From Streptomyces flaveolus (GTDB lineage Bacteria; Actinomycetota; Actinomycetes; Streptomycetales; Streptomycetaceae), in NCBI RefSeq assembly GCF_000716535.1, contig NZ_JNWV01000011.1:62001-126000 (forward strand): 64,000 nucleotides of DNA. Direction: 5' to 3'. Each line of letters starts with the position of its first letter. Within the stretch, counting starts at the first letter, position 1. The notes under the pieces were generated by a model. That model did not search any database. It saw nothing but the letters and a program-made list of their open reading frames with translations, and had not been told where the DNA came from. The translations under genes and the position numbers were made by a program. Shown piece after piece: positions 54,188-62,317 of the stretch.

Positions 54188-55822
54188 ATGCACGTCCTCG
54201 GTATCAACGCACTCTTCCACGACCCGGCCGCCGCCCTCGTCACCGACGGCAGGGTCGTGGCGGCGGCGGAGGAGGAACGGTTCTCCCGCCGTAAGCACGG
54301 CAAGCGGCCCGTTCCCTTCTCGGCCTGGGAACTGCCCGAACAGTCGGCCCGCTGGTGTCTGGAGCAGGCCGGCCTCACCCCCTCCGACCTGGACGCCGTC
54401 GCCTACTCCTACGACCCCGCGCTGGCCCGCCCCGCCGACGAGATGGGGCTGCACGACCCCTGGGACCACCTGCGGCAGCAGTACGCCCGCGAGGCGCCCG
54501 ACTTCCTCGCCGAGGCCCTGCCCGGACTCGACCCGGCGAAGGTGCGGTTCGTCCCGCACCACGTCGCGCACGCGGCCTCCGCCGGGCCCGTCTCGCCGTA
54601 CCCGGACTGCGCCGTCCTCGTCCTGGACGGCCGCGGCGAATGCGGCTCCCACCTGGCCGGCCGCTACACCGACCGCGAACTGACCGTCCTCGCCACCCAG
54701 CGACTGCCGGACTCCCTCGGCCTCTTCTACGAGGACCTCACCCAGCACCTCGGATTCCTGCGCAGCAGCGACGAGTTCAAGGTCATGGCCCTCGCCTCGT
54801 ACGGCACCCCGCGCTTCGCCGGCCGGCTGCGGGAGTACGTCCGGGCCGACGACGACGGCGGCTTCCGGGCCCGCCCGGTGCCCTGGGCCGAGTTCGTCCC
54901 GCCGCGCCCGGCCGGCGGCACCTGGAGCCAGGACCACGCCGACCTCGCCGCGAGCGCCCAGCTCTGCCTGGAGGAGGCCGTGCTGGCCCTCGCCCGGTGG
55001 CTGCGCGAGCGCACCGGCGAGGACGCGCTCACCATGGCCGGCGGTGTCGCCCTGAACTGCGTCGCCAACACCCGGCTGTGGCGGGAGAGCGGCTTCGAGC
55101 ACGTATGGGTGCAGCCCGCCGCCGGCGACGCCGGCACGGCCCTGGGCGCGGCCGCGCACGTCGCCGGGCAGAAGGACACCCTGGAGCCGATGCCGACCGC
55201 CGCGCTCGGCCGGGGCTGGAGCGACGCCGAACTGCGCGCGTGGCTGGAGCGGGCGGCCGTACCGTACGAGGAACCCGCCGACATCGCCGAGACCGCCGCC
55301 CAGGCGCTGGCCGATGACGGGATCGTGGCCTGGTTCCAGGGGCGCAGCGAGTACGGGCCGCGCGCGCTCGGACACCGCTCGCTGCTCGCCCACCCCGGCA
55401 AGGCGGAGAACCTGGAGCGGCTCAACGCGGTCAAGGGACGCGAGGAGTTCCGGCCCGTCGCGCCCATGGTGCTCGCCGAACGCGCGGGCGAGATCTTCGA
55501 CGGGCCGCTGCCCAGCCCCCACATGCTGTTCGTGCACGACGTGGCCGCCGAGTGGAAGGCCCGCATCCCGGCCGTGGTGCACGTCGACGGCACGGCCCGC
55601 ATCCAGACCGTGGACCGCGCCCAGGAACCCCTCGTGGCCCGTGTCATCGAGGGCTTCGAACGGCGCACCGGACTGCCCGTGGTGGTCAACACCAGCCTCA
55701 ACACCGCCGGACGGCCCATGGTCGACGACCCCCGGGACGCCCTGGAGTGCTTCGGCTCGGCACCGGTCGACCTGTTGGTGCTCGGCCCGTTCGCGATCCG
55801 CCGTGGGAAGGCCTTCGCATGA
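54188..55822 (+). CDS. NodU/CmcH-type carbamoyltransferase
   Basis: A 544-residue O-carbamoyltransferase that moves a carbamoyl group from carbamoyl phosphate to a hydroxyl, usually on a sugar or antibiotic. The N-terminal ASKHA-fold part (INALFHDPAAALVTDGRVVAAAEEERFSRRKH; metal-binding HHVAHAAS) and the YrdC-like C-terminal part (GRSEYGPRALGHRSLLAHP, EEFRPVAPMVL, TSLNTAGRPMV) are both complete. The next gene overlaps its stop (ATGA). Its presence suggests that the final glycan carries a carbamoylated sugar, as in Nod factors and several Streptomyces aminoglycosides. Confidence 0.93.
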   Translation: MHVLGINALFHDPAAALVTDGRVVAAAEEERFSRRKHGKRPVPFSAWELPEQSARWCLEQAGLTPSDLDAVAYSYDPALARPADEMGLHDPWDHLRQQYAREAPDFLAEALPGLDPAKVRFVPHHVAHAASAGPVSPYPDCAVLVLDGRGECGSHLAGRYTDRELTVLATQRLPDSLGLFYEDLTQHLGFLRSSDEFKVMALASYGTPRFAGRLREYVRADDDGGFRARPVPWAEFVPPRPAGGTWSQDHADLAASAQLCLEEAVLALARWLRERTGEDALTMAGGVALNCVANTRLWRESGFEHVWVQPAAGDAGTALGAAAHVAGQKDTLEPMPTAALGRGWSDAELRAWLERAAVPYEEPADIAETAAQALADDGIVAWFQGRSEYGPRALGHRSLLAHPGKAENLERLNAVKGREEFRPVAPMVLAERAGEIFDGPLPSPHMLFVHDVAAEWKARIPAVVHVDGTARIQTVDRAQEPLVARVIEGFERRTGLPVVVNTSLNTAGRPMVDDPRDALECFGSAPVDLLVLGPFAIRRGKAFA

Positions 55823-56814
55823 CCGACGCCCCCGCCTACACCGTCGTCGTCCCGACGATCGGCCGCCCCTGCCTCGCCGAGTGCCTGCGCGCGCTAGCCG
55901 CGGCCGACGGCCATCCGCCGCACGAGGTGGTCGTCGTGGACGACCGGCCCACGCCCGACGGCGACCTGCCCCTGGAACCGGCCGCGCAACTGCTCGACCG
56001 GGTGCGCACCCTGCGCACCGGCGGCAAGGGGCCGGCCGCCGCCCGCAACGCCGGCTGGCAGACCGTCCGTACGCCCTGGACGGTCTTCCTGGACGACGAC
56101 GTCCAGGTGCTGCCGGACTGGTCCCGGCGGCTCGCCGACGACCTGCGGCAGGCCGGCCCCGACGTCGGCGGTGTCCAGGGGCAGTTGCGTGTCCCCCTGC
56201 CCCTGGACCGCCGGCCCACCGACTGGGAACGCACCACCAAGGGCCTGGAGAACGCCGCCTGGGCCACCGCCGACATGGCCTACCGCACCGAGGCGCTCAA
56301 GCGGACCGGCGGCTTCGACGAACGCTTCCCGCGGGCCTTCCGCGAGGACGCAGACCTCGCCCTGCGCGTGCAGCGGGCCGGCTGGTCGCTGACCCGGGGC
56401 ACACGGGTCACCCGGCACCCGGTCCGCCCCGCCCACTGGTGGGCCTCGATGCCCGCGCAGCGCGGCAACGCCGACGACGCGCTGATGAACCGGCTGCACG
56501 GCCGCGACTGGTGGGACCGCGCGCAGGCACCGCGCGGCCGGCTGCCCCGCCACCTGATGGTCACCGGCGCCGCCCTCGCCGCGGCCGGCTGCGCCCTGGC
56601 CGGGCGGCGCCGGGCCGCGACCGCCTGCGCCGCCCTGTGGACGCTCGGCACCACCGAGTTCGCCCTCGCCCGCATCCTGCCCGGGCCGCGCACCGCCCGC
56701 GAGATCGCCGGGATGCTCGGCACCAGCGTGCTCATCCCGCCGCTCGCCGTCCGGCACTGGCTGCGCGGAGCCGTCCGGCACCGGCACGCCGAACCCCTGG
56801 GAGGTGCCGGGTGA
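55819..56814 (+). CDS. Family 2 glycosyltransferase
   Basis: A 331-residue GT-A glycosyltransferase. VVVPTIGRPCLAECLRAL (nucleotide-binding start), GPAAARNAGWQ, and the metal-binding DxD as FLDDDVQ are present; the acceptor region has GGFDERFPRAFREDADLALRVQRAG, the ED motif. A C-terminal hydrophobic stretch (LMVTGAALAAAGCALAG, LARILP) suggests membrane association. Start overlaps the carbamoyltransferase stop, and its own stop overlaps the gmhB start (GTGA). It may add a sugar to the heptose-containing chain. Confidence 0.9.
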   Translation: MTDAPAYTVVVPTIGRPCLAECLRALAAADGHPPHEVVVVDDRPTPDGDLPLEPAAQLLDRVRTLRTGGKGPAAARNAGWQTVRTPWTVFLDDDVQVLPDWSRRLADDLRQAGPDVGGVQGQLRVPLPLDRRPTDWERTTKGLENAAWATADMAYRTEALKRTGGFDERFPRAFREDADLALRVQRAGWSLTRGTRVTRHPVRPAHWWASMPAQRGNADDALMNRLHGRDWWDRAQAPRGRLPRHLMVTGAALAAAGCALAGRRRAATACAALWTLGTTEFALARILPGPRTAREIAGMLGTSVLIPPLAVRHWLRGAVRHRHAEPLGGAG

Positions 56815-58190
56815 GCAGGCTGTCCGCCGTCCTGTTCGACCGTGACGGCACCCTCGTCGTGGACGTGCCGTACAACGGCGATCCCGACCGGGTGCGGCTG
56901 ATGCCGGGCGCCGCCGCGGCCGTCGCGCTGGCCCGGTCCGCCGGGCTGCCCACCGGGGTGGTCAGCAACCAGTCCGGCATCGGCCGCGGGCTGCTCACCG
57001 TCGACCAGGTCGTCCGCGTCAACGAGCGCGCGGACGAACTGCTGGGCGGGCTGGACACCTGGGTGTTCTGCCCGCACGCCCCCGACGCCGGCTGCGCCTG
57101 CCGCAAGCCCCGCCCCGGCCTGATCCACATCGCAGCCGCCCGGCTGGGCGTACCGCCGTCGGAGTGCCTGGTGATCGGCGACATCGCCGCGGACGTACTG
57201 GCCGCCCGCGCGGCCGGCGCCCGGGGCGTCCTGGTCCCGAACACGGCCACCGCGCCGGCAGAGGTGGAACGTTTCGCCACGGAGAGTGCCCCCGATCCCC
57301 TCACCGCCGTCCGCGCGGCCCTGACCGAGGCGGGCCTGGCCCCGGCAAGGCGCCGCCCCCCGCACGCCCCGCCCGCACGGACCGCACCGGCCGGTGACGG
57401 GATGCGGTGGTCCCGCCAGGGCACCGCGGTGGTCTCCGAAGGCCGGTGGTCCTCCGTGCGGGACGCGGAGAGGCCTGAGGGGATACGGCCGACCGGGCAG
57501 GGCGCCGCCACGGTCACCGAGTCCCGGCGACCGTCTGCGCCGGGTGCGGGGGGTTCGGACGGGGTTCGGTCGGTCGTGTCGGGGGCGGCGGCTTCGGATG
57601 TGGCTCGGTCCGCTGTGCCGGGGGCGGTGGCTTCGGATGTGCCGGGGGCGGTGGCTTCGGATGTGGCTCGGTCGTCCGTGCCGGGTGCGGCGGCCTCGGA
57701 TCGGTCCCGGTCGTCCGTGCCGGGTGCGGCGGTTCCGGATGAGGCTCGGTCGGCTGTGCCGGGCGTGGCAGGTCCGGAGGGGTCGCGGTCGGCTGCGATG
57801 GATGCGGTGGCTTCTGACCGGACCCGGCCGCCGTCTATGCCGGGTGTGGCCGCCTCGGACGGGTTGCGGTCGTCTGCGCCGGGTGCGGGGGGTTCGGACC
57901 GGTCCCGGTCGTCCGTGCCGGGTACGGCGGCCTCAAACCAGACGCGACCACCGTCTATGCCGGGCGTGGCAGGCCCGGACGGGTCTCGTTCGGCCGTGCC
58001 TGGTGCGGTTCCGGACGGGACTCGGTCGGTCGTGTCGGGCGTGGCGGCTTCAGAGGCGTCCCCGTCGTCCGTGTCGGGCGAGGCCACCCCGCAGCGGCCC
58101 CGCTCGTCTGCGCCCGACCCGTCGGCCCCTGACCGGTCCCGGTCGGCCGTCGCCGGCGTCGGTCGGGGCCTTCGGAGGTGGTCGGCGTGA
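56811..58190 (+). CDS. gmhB: D-glycero-D-manno-heptose-1,7-bisphosphate phosphatase GmhB with long repetitive C-terminus
   Basis: The first 170 residues are a HAD-family GmhB: nucleophile Asp10 and Asp12 in LFDRDGTL, VSNQSGIGRG, and a zinc loop FCPHAPDAGCACRKPRPG as in the E. coli enzyme. It dephosphorylates heptose-1,7-bisphosphate to the 1-phosphate. Residues about 170-240 are a Pro/Arg linker, and from about residue 240 to 455 the protein consists of some fifteen 13-residue repeats (type SSVPGAAASDRSR), including an exact 24-nt tandem copy. Codons there end in G or T far more than in neighbours. Overlaps both flanking genes (GTGA). Confidence 0.9.
   Translation: MSRLSAVLFDRDGTLVVDVPYNGDPDRVRLMPGAAAAVALARSAGLPTGVVSNQSGIGRGLLTVDQVVRVNERADELLGGLDTWVFCPHAPDAGCACRKPRPGLIHIAAARLGVPPSECLVIGDIAADVLAARAAGARGVLVPNTATAPAEVERFATESAPDPLTAVRAALTEAGLAPARRRPPHAPPARTAPAGDGMRWSRQGTAVVSEGRWSSVRDAERPEGIRPTGQGAATVTESRRPSAPGAGGSDGVRSVVSGAAASDVARSAVPGAVASDVPGAVASDVARSSVPGAAASDRSRSSVPGAAVPDEARSAVPGVAGPEGSRSAAMDAVASDRTRPPSMPGVAASDGLRSSAPGAGGSDRSRSSVPGTAASNQTRPPSMPGVAGPDGSRSAVPGAVPDGTRSVVSGVAASEASPSSVSGEATPQRPRSSAPDPSAPDRSRSAVAGVGRGLRRWSA
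57535..58165 (+). repeat. About fifteen 39-nt (13-residue) coding repeats in gmhB
   Basis: Units such as SSVPGAAASDRSR, SAVPGVAGPEGSR and SSAPGAGGSDRSR recur with a 39-nt period, and an exact 24-nt unit is tandemly duplicated at 57617-57640 and 57641-57664. The composition is G/T-rich on the coding strand compared with C-rich flanking genes. Confidence 0.85.
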
Positions 58191-59197
58191 AATCGCTCGT
58201 CGTCCGGCTCGACAGTTTCGGTGATGTGCTGCTCGCCGGTCCCGCCGTGCGTGCCGTCGCCGCCCGTTCCTTCCACGTCACCCTGTTGTGCGGCCCGCGC
58301 GGCGCGGACGCGGCCCGGCTGCTGCCCGGGGTGGACGAGGTGCTGGTGTGGGAGGCGCCCTGGGAGGGGTTCGACCCGCCCCCGGTCAGCCCCGCGGACA
58401 TCGACGGGCTGGTGGGGCGGCTGCGTGCCGGGGCCTACGACACCGCGCTCGTCCTCACCTCCTTCCACCAGAGCCCGCTGCCGACCGCCCTGCTGCTCCG
58501 GCTCGCCGGTGTCGGCCGGATCGGCGCCGACAGCGTCGACCACCCCGGCCGGCTCCTCGACGTACGCCACCGGCGGCTGGAGGGCCGGCACGAGGCCGAG
58601 GCGGCCCTGGACACCGCCGCCGCGCTCGGCTTCCCGCGGCCGCCCGGCGACGACGGGCGGCTGCGCGTCCTCCCGCCCCCGGACACCAGCAGCCTCACCG
58701 GCCACGGCCCCTACGTCGTCCTGCACCCCGGCGCCAGCGCCCCCGCCCGCGCCTGGAGCCCGCACCGCTGCGCCGAGGCGGTCGCGCTGCTCGCGGACGC
58801 CGGGCACCGCGTGGTCGTCACCGGCGGCCCCGAGGAGACCGACCTCACCCGGCGGGTCGGCGGGGATCTGGCCGTGGACCTCGGCGGCCGGACCTCCCCG
58901 CGCACCCTCGCCGGCGTGCTGCGCATGGCCGACGTCGTGATCAGCGCCAACACCGGCCCCGCCCACCTCGCCGCGGCCGTCGGCACCCCGGTCGTCTCGC
59001 TGTTCGCGCCCGTCGTACCGGCCGAGCGCTGGGCGCCGTACGGCGTCCCCGTCATCCTGCTCGGCGACCAGTCGGCGCCCTGCGCGGACACCCGGGCCCT
59101 CACCTGCCCGGTGCCCGGCCACCCCTGTCTGGACGAGGTCACCGGACAGGACGTGGTGCGCGCCGTGCACAAGCTCATCCAGGAGCGGCACTCATGA
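58187..59197 (+). CDS. Family 9 glycosyltransferase (heptosyltransferase-like)
   Basis: A 336-residue GT-B glycosyltransferase of the ADP-heptose:LPS heptosyltransferase family. LVVRLDSFGDVLLAGPAVRAVAA at the N-terminus and the C-terminal donor region NTGPAHLAAAVGTPVVSLFAPV, with the DLGGRTSPRTLAG stretch before it, are family signatures. It would transfer the ADP-heptose made by the flanking gmhB/gmhA/hldE genes. GTG 58187 overlaps the gmhB stop and has GGAGGT just upstream inside gmhB. Streptomyces has no LPS, so the acceptor is a different glycan or a metabolite. Confidence 0.9.
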   Translation: MKSLVVRLDSFGDVLLAGPAVRAVAARSFHVTLLCGPRGADAARLLPGVDEVLVWEAPWEGFDPPPVSPADIDGLVGRLRAGAYDTALVLTSFHQSPLPTALLLRLAGVGRIGADSVDHPGRLLDVRHRRLEGRHEAEAALDTAAALGFPRPPGDDGRLRVLPPPDTSSLTGHGPYVVLHPGASAPARAWSPHRCAEAVALLADAGHRVVVTGGPEETDLTRRVGGDLAVDLGGRTSPRTLAGVLRMADVVISANTGPAHLAAAVGTPVVSLFAPVVPAERWAPYGVPVILLGDQSAPCADTRALTCPVPGHPCLDEVTGQDVVRAVHKLIQERHS

Positions 59198-60156
59198 ACA
59201 TCCTCGTCTGGCACGTGCACGGATCCTGGCTCACCGCCCTCGTGCAGGGCCCGCACACCTACCTCGTCCCGGTCACCGACAACCGCGGACCCGACGGCCT
59301 CGGCCGCGCCCTGACCTGGAACTGGCCGGAGAGCGTGCGGGAACGCACGCCGAAGGAACTGTGGGACTGCGACATCGACCTGATGGTCCTGCAACGCCCG
59401 CACGAACTCGACCTCGCCCTGCGCTGGACCGGCCGCCGGCCCGGCGTGGACGTGCCCGCCGTGTACGTCGAGCACAACAGCCCCGACGAGTCGCCCGAGC
59501 GCCAACTCCACCCGCTGGCCGGGCAGTCGGCGATCCCCCTGGTACACGTCACCCACTTCAACCGGCTGATGTGGGACAACGGCCAGGCCCCCACCGAGGT
59601 CGTCGAACACGGCATCATCGACCCCGGCGCGCTCTACACGGGCACCGAGCGGCGCGCGGCCGTCGTGGTCAACGAGCCCGTGCGCAGAGGCCGTACCACC
59701 GGCACCGACCTGCTGCCCCGGTTCGCCCGGTCCGCCCCCCTGGACGTCTTCGGCATGCGCACCGAAGGACTCGCCGAGCACCTCGGCCTGCCGCCCGAGC
59801 GCTGCCGCACCCGGGACCTGCCGCAGCACGAACTGCACCGGGAGATGGCCCGGTGCCGGGTCTACCTGCACCCCGTGCGCTGGACCTCGCTCGGTCTGTC
59901 CCTGCTGGAGGCCATGTTCCTGGGCATGCCCGTGGTCGCCCTGGACACCACGGAGGCCCGGGAGGCGATACCCGAGGGCGCCGGGGTGGTCTCGAACCGC
60001 CTCGACGTCCTGGAGGACGCCGTACGGGCCTTCCTCGCCGACCCGGGGCTGGCCCGCCGCACCGGCGCGGCGGCCCGGGCCGCGGCCCAGGGCCGCTACG
60101 GAGAGCGGCGCTTCCTGGACGACTGGGAGCGCCTGATCAAGGAGGTCACCCGATGA
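59194..60156 (+). CDS. GT-B glycosyltransferase (group 1-like)
   Basis: A 320-residue glycosyltransferase. The N-terminal half (ILVWHVHGSWLTALVQGPHTYLVP, LMVLQRPHELDLALRW) is a family-variable acceptor domain; the C-terminal half ends with LHPVRWTSLGLSLLEAMFLGMPVVALDTTEAREAI, the donor-binding E-rich loop of GT4-like enzymes. The start overlaps the GT9 stop and the stop overlaps the following GT4 start (both ATGA). A short GmhA/GmhB-linked context suggests that it extends a heptose-containing oligosaccharide. Confidence 0.85.
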   Translation: MNILVWHVHGSWLTALVQGPHTYLVPVTDNRGPDGLGRALTWNWPESVRERTPKELWDCDIDLMVLQRPHELDLALRWTGRRPGVDVPAVYVEHNSPDESPERQLHPLAGQSAIPLVHVTHFNRLMWDNGQAPTEVVEHGIIDPGALYTGTERRAAVVVNEPVRRGRTTGTDLLPRFARSAPLDVFGMRTEGLAEHLGLPPERCRTRDLPQHELHREMARCRVYLHPVRWTSLGLSLLEAMFLGMPVVALDTTEAREAIPEGAGVVSNRLDVLEDAVRAFLADPGLARRTGAAARAAAQGRYGERRFLDDWERLIKEVTR

Positions 60157-61385
60157 GCCGCATTCCGCACACGGCCGGGCGCGTCGCCATGGTCTCCGAG
60201 CACGCCAGCCCCCTGGCCGCGCTCGGCGGGCCGGACGCGGGCGGCCAGAACGTGTACGTGGCGCAGGTCGCCCGGCAGCTCGCCAGGAAGGGATACCGGG
60301 TCACGGTGTACACCCGGCGGGACTCCGCGGGCCTCCCGGACCGGGTCACCCTCATCGACGGCGTCCAGGTGGTGCACGTGCCCGTCGGACCGCCCGCACC
60401 CGTCCCCAAGGACGAACTCCTGCCCCACATGGCCGAATTCGGGAACTTCCTGGCCAGGCAGTGGGCCCAGAGCCCGCCCGACGTGGTGCACGCCCACTTC
60501 TGGATGTCGGGCCTGGCCGCCCTGGCCGGCGCCCGCGACCTCGGCATCCCGGTCGTGCAGACCTACCACGCGCTGGGCACGGTGAAGAAGCGCTACCAGG
60601 GCGTCGCCGACACCAGCCCGCCGCAGCGCCTCGCCGTCGAGGAGGCCATCGGCCACGAGTGCGCCCGGATCATCGCCACGTGCAGCGACGAGGTGGCCGA
60701 ACTGAAGGCCATGGGGCTGCCGGAGGACCGGATCAGCGTCGTGCCGTGCGGGGTCGACCCCGACCAGTTCGCCCCCGTCGCCCGCACCCGCCCCTCCGGC
60801 GCCCGCAGACGGCTGCTGGCCGTCGGCCGGCTCGTGCCCCGCAAGGGCTTCGACCGCGCCATCCGCGCCCTGGCCGGCGTTCCCGACGCCGAACTCCTCA
60901 TCGCCGGCGGCCCCGAGGCCGACCTGCTCGGCGCCGAACCCGAGGCCGCACGCCTCTACGGCATCGCGGGCGAGTACGGCGTCTCGGACCGGGTCACCCT
61001 CCTCGGCGGGGTCAGCAGGGCCCGGATGCCCCGGCTGATGTCCAGCGCCGACCTGGTGCTGTCGCTGCCCCGGTACGAGCCCTTCGGCATCGTTCCCCTG
61101 GAGGCCATGGCCTGCGCCACGCCGGTCGTCGCCACCGCCGTCGGCGGTCAGCTCGACACGGTCGTGGACGGCACCACGGGCGTCCTGGTCCCGGCCGACG
61201 ACGACCACGACCTCGGCGCGGTCGTCCGCGCCCTCCTCGCCGACCCCGACCGGCTCGCCCGGTACGGGGCCGCCGGCCGCGCCCGGGTGCTCAGCCACTA
61301 CACCTGGGACCGGGTGGCCGACGGCGTGGCCGGGGTGTACGGCGCCGTGTCCGCCATCCGCTCGCTCTCGGGAGTGGTCCGATGA
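60153..61385 (+). CDS. Family 4 glycosyltransferase
   Basis: A 410-residue GT-B retaining glycosyltransferase. N-terminal GGPDAGGQNVYVAQVARQLARKGYRVTVYTRR, the DVVHAHFWMSGLAAL segment, and the C-terminal GRLVPRKGFDRAIRAL and EPFGIVPLEAMACATPVVATAVGG (EX7E with both Glu) are textbook GT4. The N-terminus resembles the MshA/sucrose-synthase-like subgroup. Stop overlaps the gmhA start (ATGA). Confidence 0.92.
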   Translation: MSRIPHTAGRVAMVSEHASPLAALGGPDAGGQNVYVAQVARQLARKGYRVTVYTRRDSAGLPDRVTLIDGVQVVHVPVGPPAPVPKDELLPHMAEFGNFLARQWAQSPPDVVHAHFWMSGLAALAGARDLGIPVVQTYHALGTVKKRYQGVADTSPPQRLAVEEAIGHECARIIATCSDEVAELKAMGLPEDRISVVPCGVDPDQFAPVARTRPSGARRRLLAVGRLVPRKGFDRAIRALAGVPDAELLIAGGPEADLLGAEPEAARLYGIAGEYGVSDRVTLLGGVSRARMPRLMSSADLVLSLPRYEPFGIVPLEAMACATPVVATAVGGQLDTVVDGTTGVLVPADDDHDLGAVVRALLADPDRLARYGAAGRARVLSHYTWDRVADGVAGVYGAVSAIRSLSGVVR

Positions 61386-62317
61386 AGAGTCCGACGAAGA
61401 CCGTCACCGACGCGGCGCACGGGAACACCGCCACCGCGCACTGCGACGACCTCGCCAAGGCCCTGGAGGCGTTCCGCGACCACGGTCCGCTCATCGAGCG
61501 CTGGGGCACGGAACTCGCCCGGCGGCTGGGCGCCGGTGCCCGGCTGCTCGTCGCGGGCAACGGAGGCAGCGCCGCCCAGGCCCAGCACCTCACCGCCGAA
61601 CTCGTCGGCCGCTACCGCGACGACCGGCCGCCGTTCTCCGCGGTCGCCCTGCACGCCGACACCTCCTCCACCACGGCGATCGCCAACGACTACGGCGTCC
61701 AGGAGGTGTTCGCCCGCCAGACCGCCGCGCACGGCCGCCCCGGCGACGTGCTCCTGCTGCTGTCCACGAGCGGCGCCAGCGCCAACCTGCTGGCCGCCGC
61801 CGACCGCGCGCACCGGCTCGGCATGACGGTGTGGGCGCTGACCGGACGGGCACCCAACCCGCTGCAACTCGGCGCGGACGCGACGCTGTGCGTGGACGCC
61901 CCCGTCGCGGCCACCGTCCAGGAACTGCACCTGGTCGCCGTCCACATGCTCTGCGAGGCCTTCGACGCGGCCGTCGAACGGGGGGAGGCCGACCACGGGG
62001 TGGCGGACACCGGCGCCGACGAACGGGCGGACGCCGGGGGCAGGCCGGGCGGCGGTGGCGGGCGGGGCGCCAAGGGCAAGCGCGTCGTCGACGGCCAACG
62101 GGGTCCCGACGGCGGGCCGGACGCCAGTCGTCGGCCGGGTACGGATGGCCGGCCGGGTACCGAGGGCCGGCCGGATGCCGGTGGTCGGCCCGGTGACGAT
62201 GGGCGGCCGGGTGCCGACGGCAAACCCGGCGTCGTGGGGCGGCTCGTGGGCCGTGCCCGCACCGTCGGCCGGGCCACGCCCGGCGCGCCCGTAGCCCCCA
62301 GGAAGGGACACACATGA
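61382..62317 (+). CDS. gmhA: SIS-domain phosphoheptose isomerase GmhA with Gly-rich collagen-like tail
   Basis: Residues 1-205 form GmhA, which isomerises sedoheptulose-7-phosphate to D-glycero-D-manno-heptose-7-phosphate: AGNGGSAAQAQHLTAELVGRYRDDRPPFSAVALHADTSSTTAIANDYG is the N-terminal active site, LLLSTSGASANLLAAADRA the phosphate loop, and ELHLVAVHMLCEAF the C-terminal catalytic region with His. About 100 extra residues follow, rich in Gly, Arg, Asp and Pro, with a Gly-X-Y run (GRPGTDGRPGTEGRPDAGGR and on). Family proteins are about 195 residues. ATG overlaps the GT4 stop. Confidence 0.9.
   Translation: MKSPTKTVTDAAHGNTATAHCDDLAKALEAFRDHGPLIERWGTELARRLGAGARLLVAGNGGSAAQAQHLTAELVGRYRDDRPPFSAVALHADTSSTTAIANDYGVQEVFARQTAAHGRPGDVLLLLSTSGASANLLAAADRAHRLGMTVWALTGRAPNPLQLGADATLCVDAPVAATVQELHLVAVHMLCEAFDAAVERGEADHGVADTGADERADAGGRPGGGGGRGAKGKRVVDGQRGPDGGPDASRRPGTDGRPGTEGRPDAGGRPGDDGRPGADGKPGVVGRLVGRARTVGRATPGAPVAPRKGHT

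Noticed and set aside
56732..59191. Antisense frame of about 820 codons opposite gmhB and the GT9 gene, with a Thr/Asp/Ala/Pro repeat.
   Set aside because: It is the mirror of the gmhB repeat, and the GT9 gene in the opposite direction has clear motifs. No independent start or ribosome site was seen.
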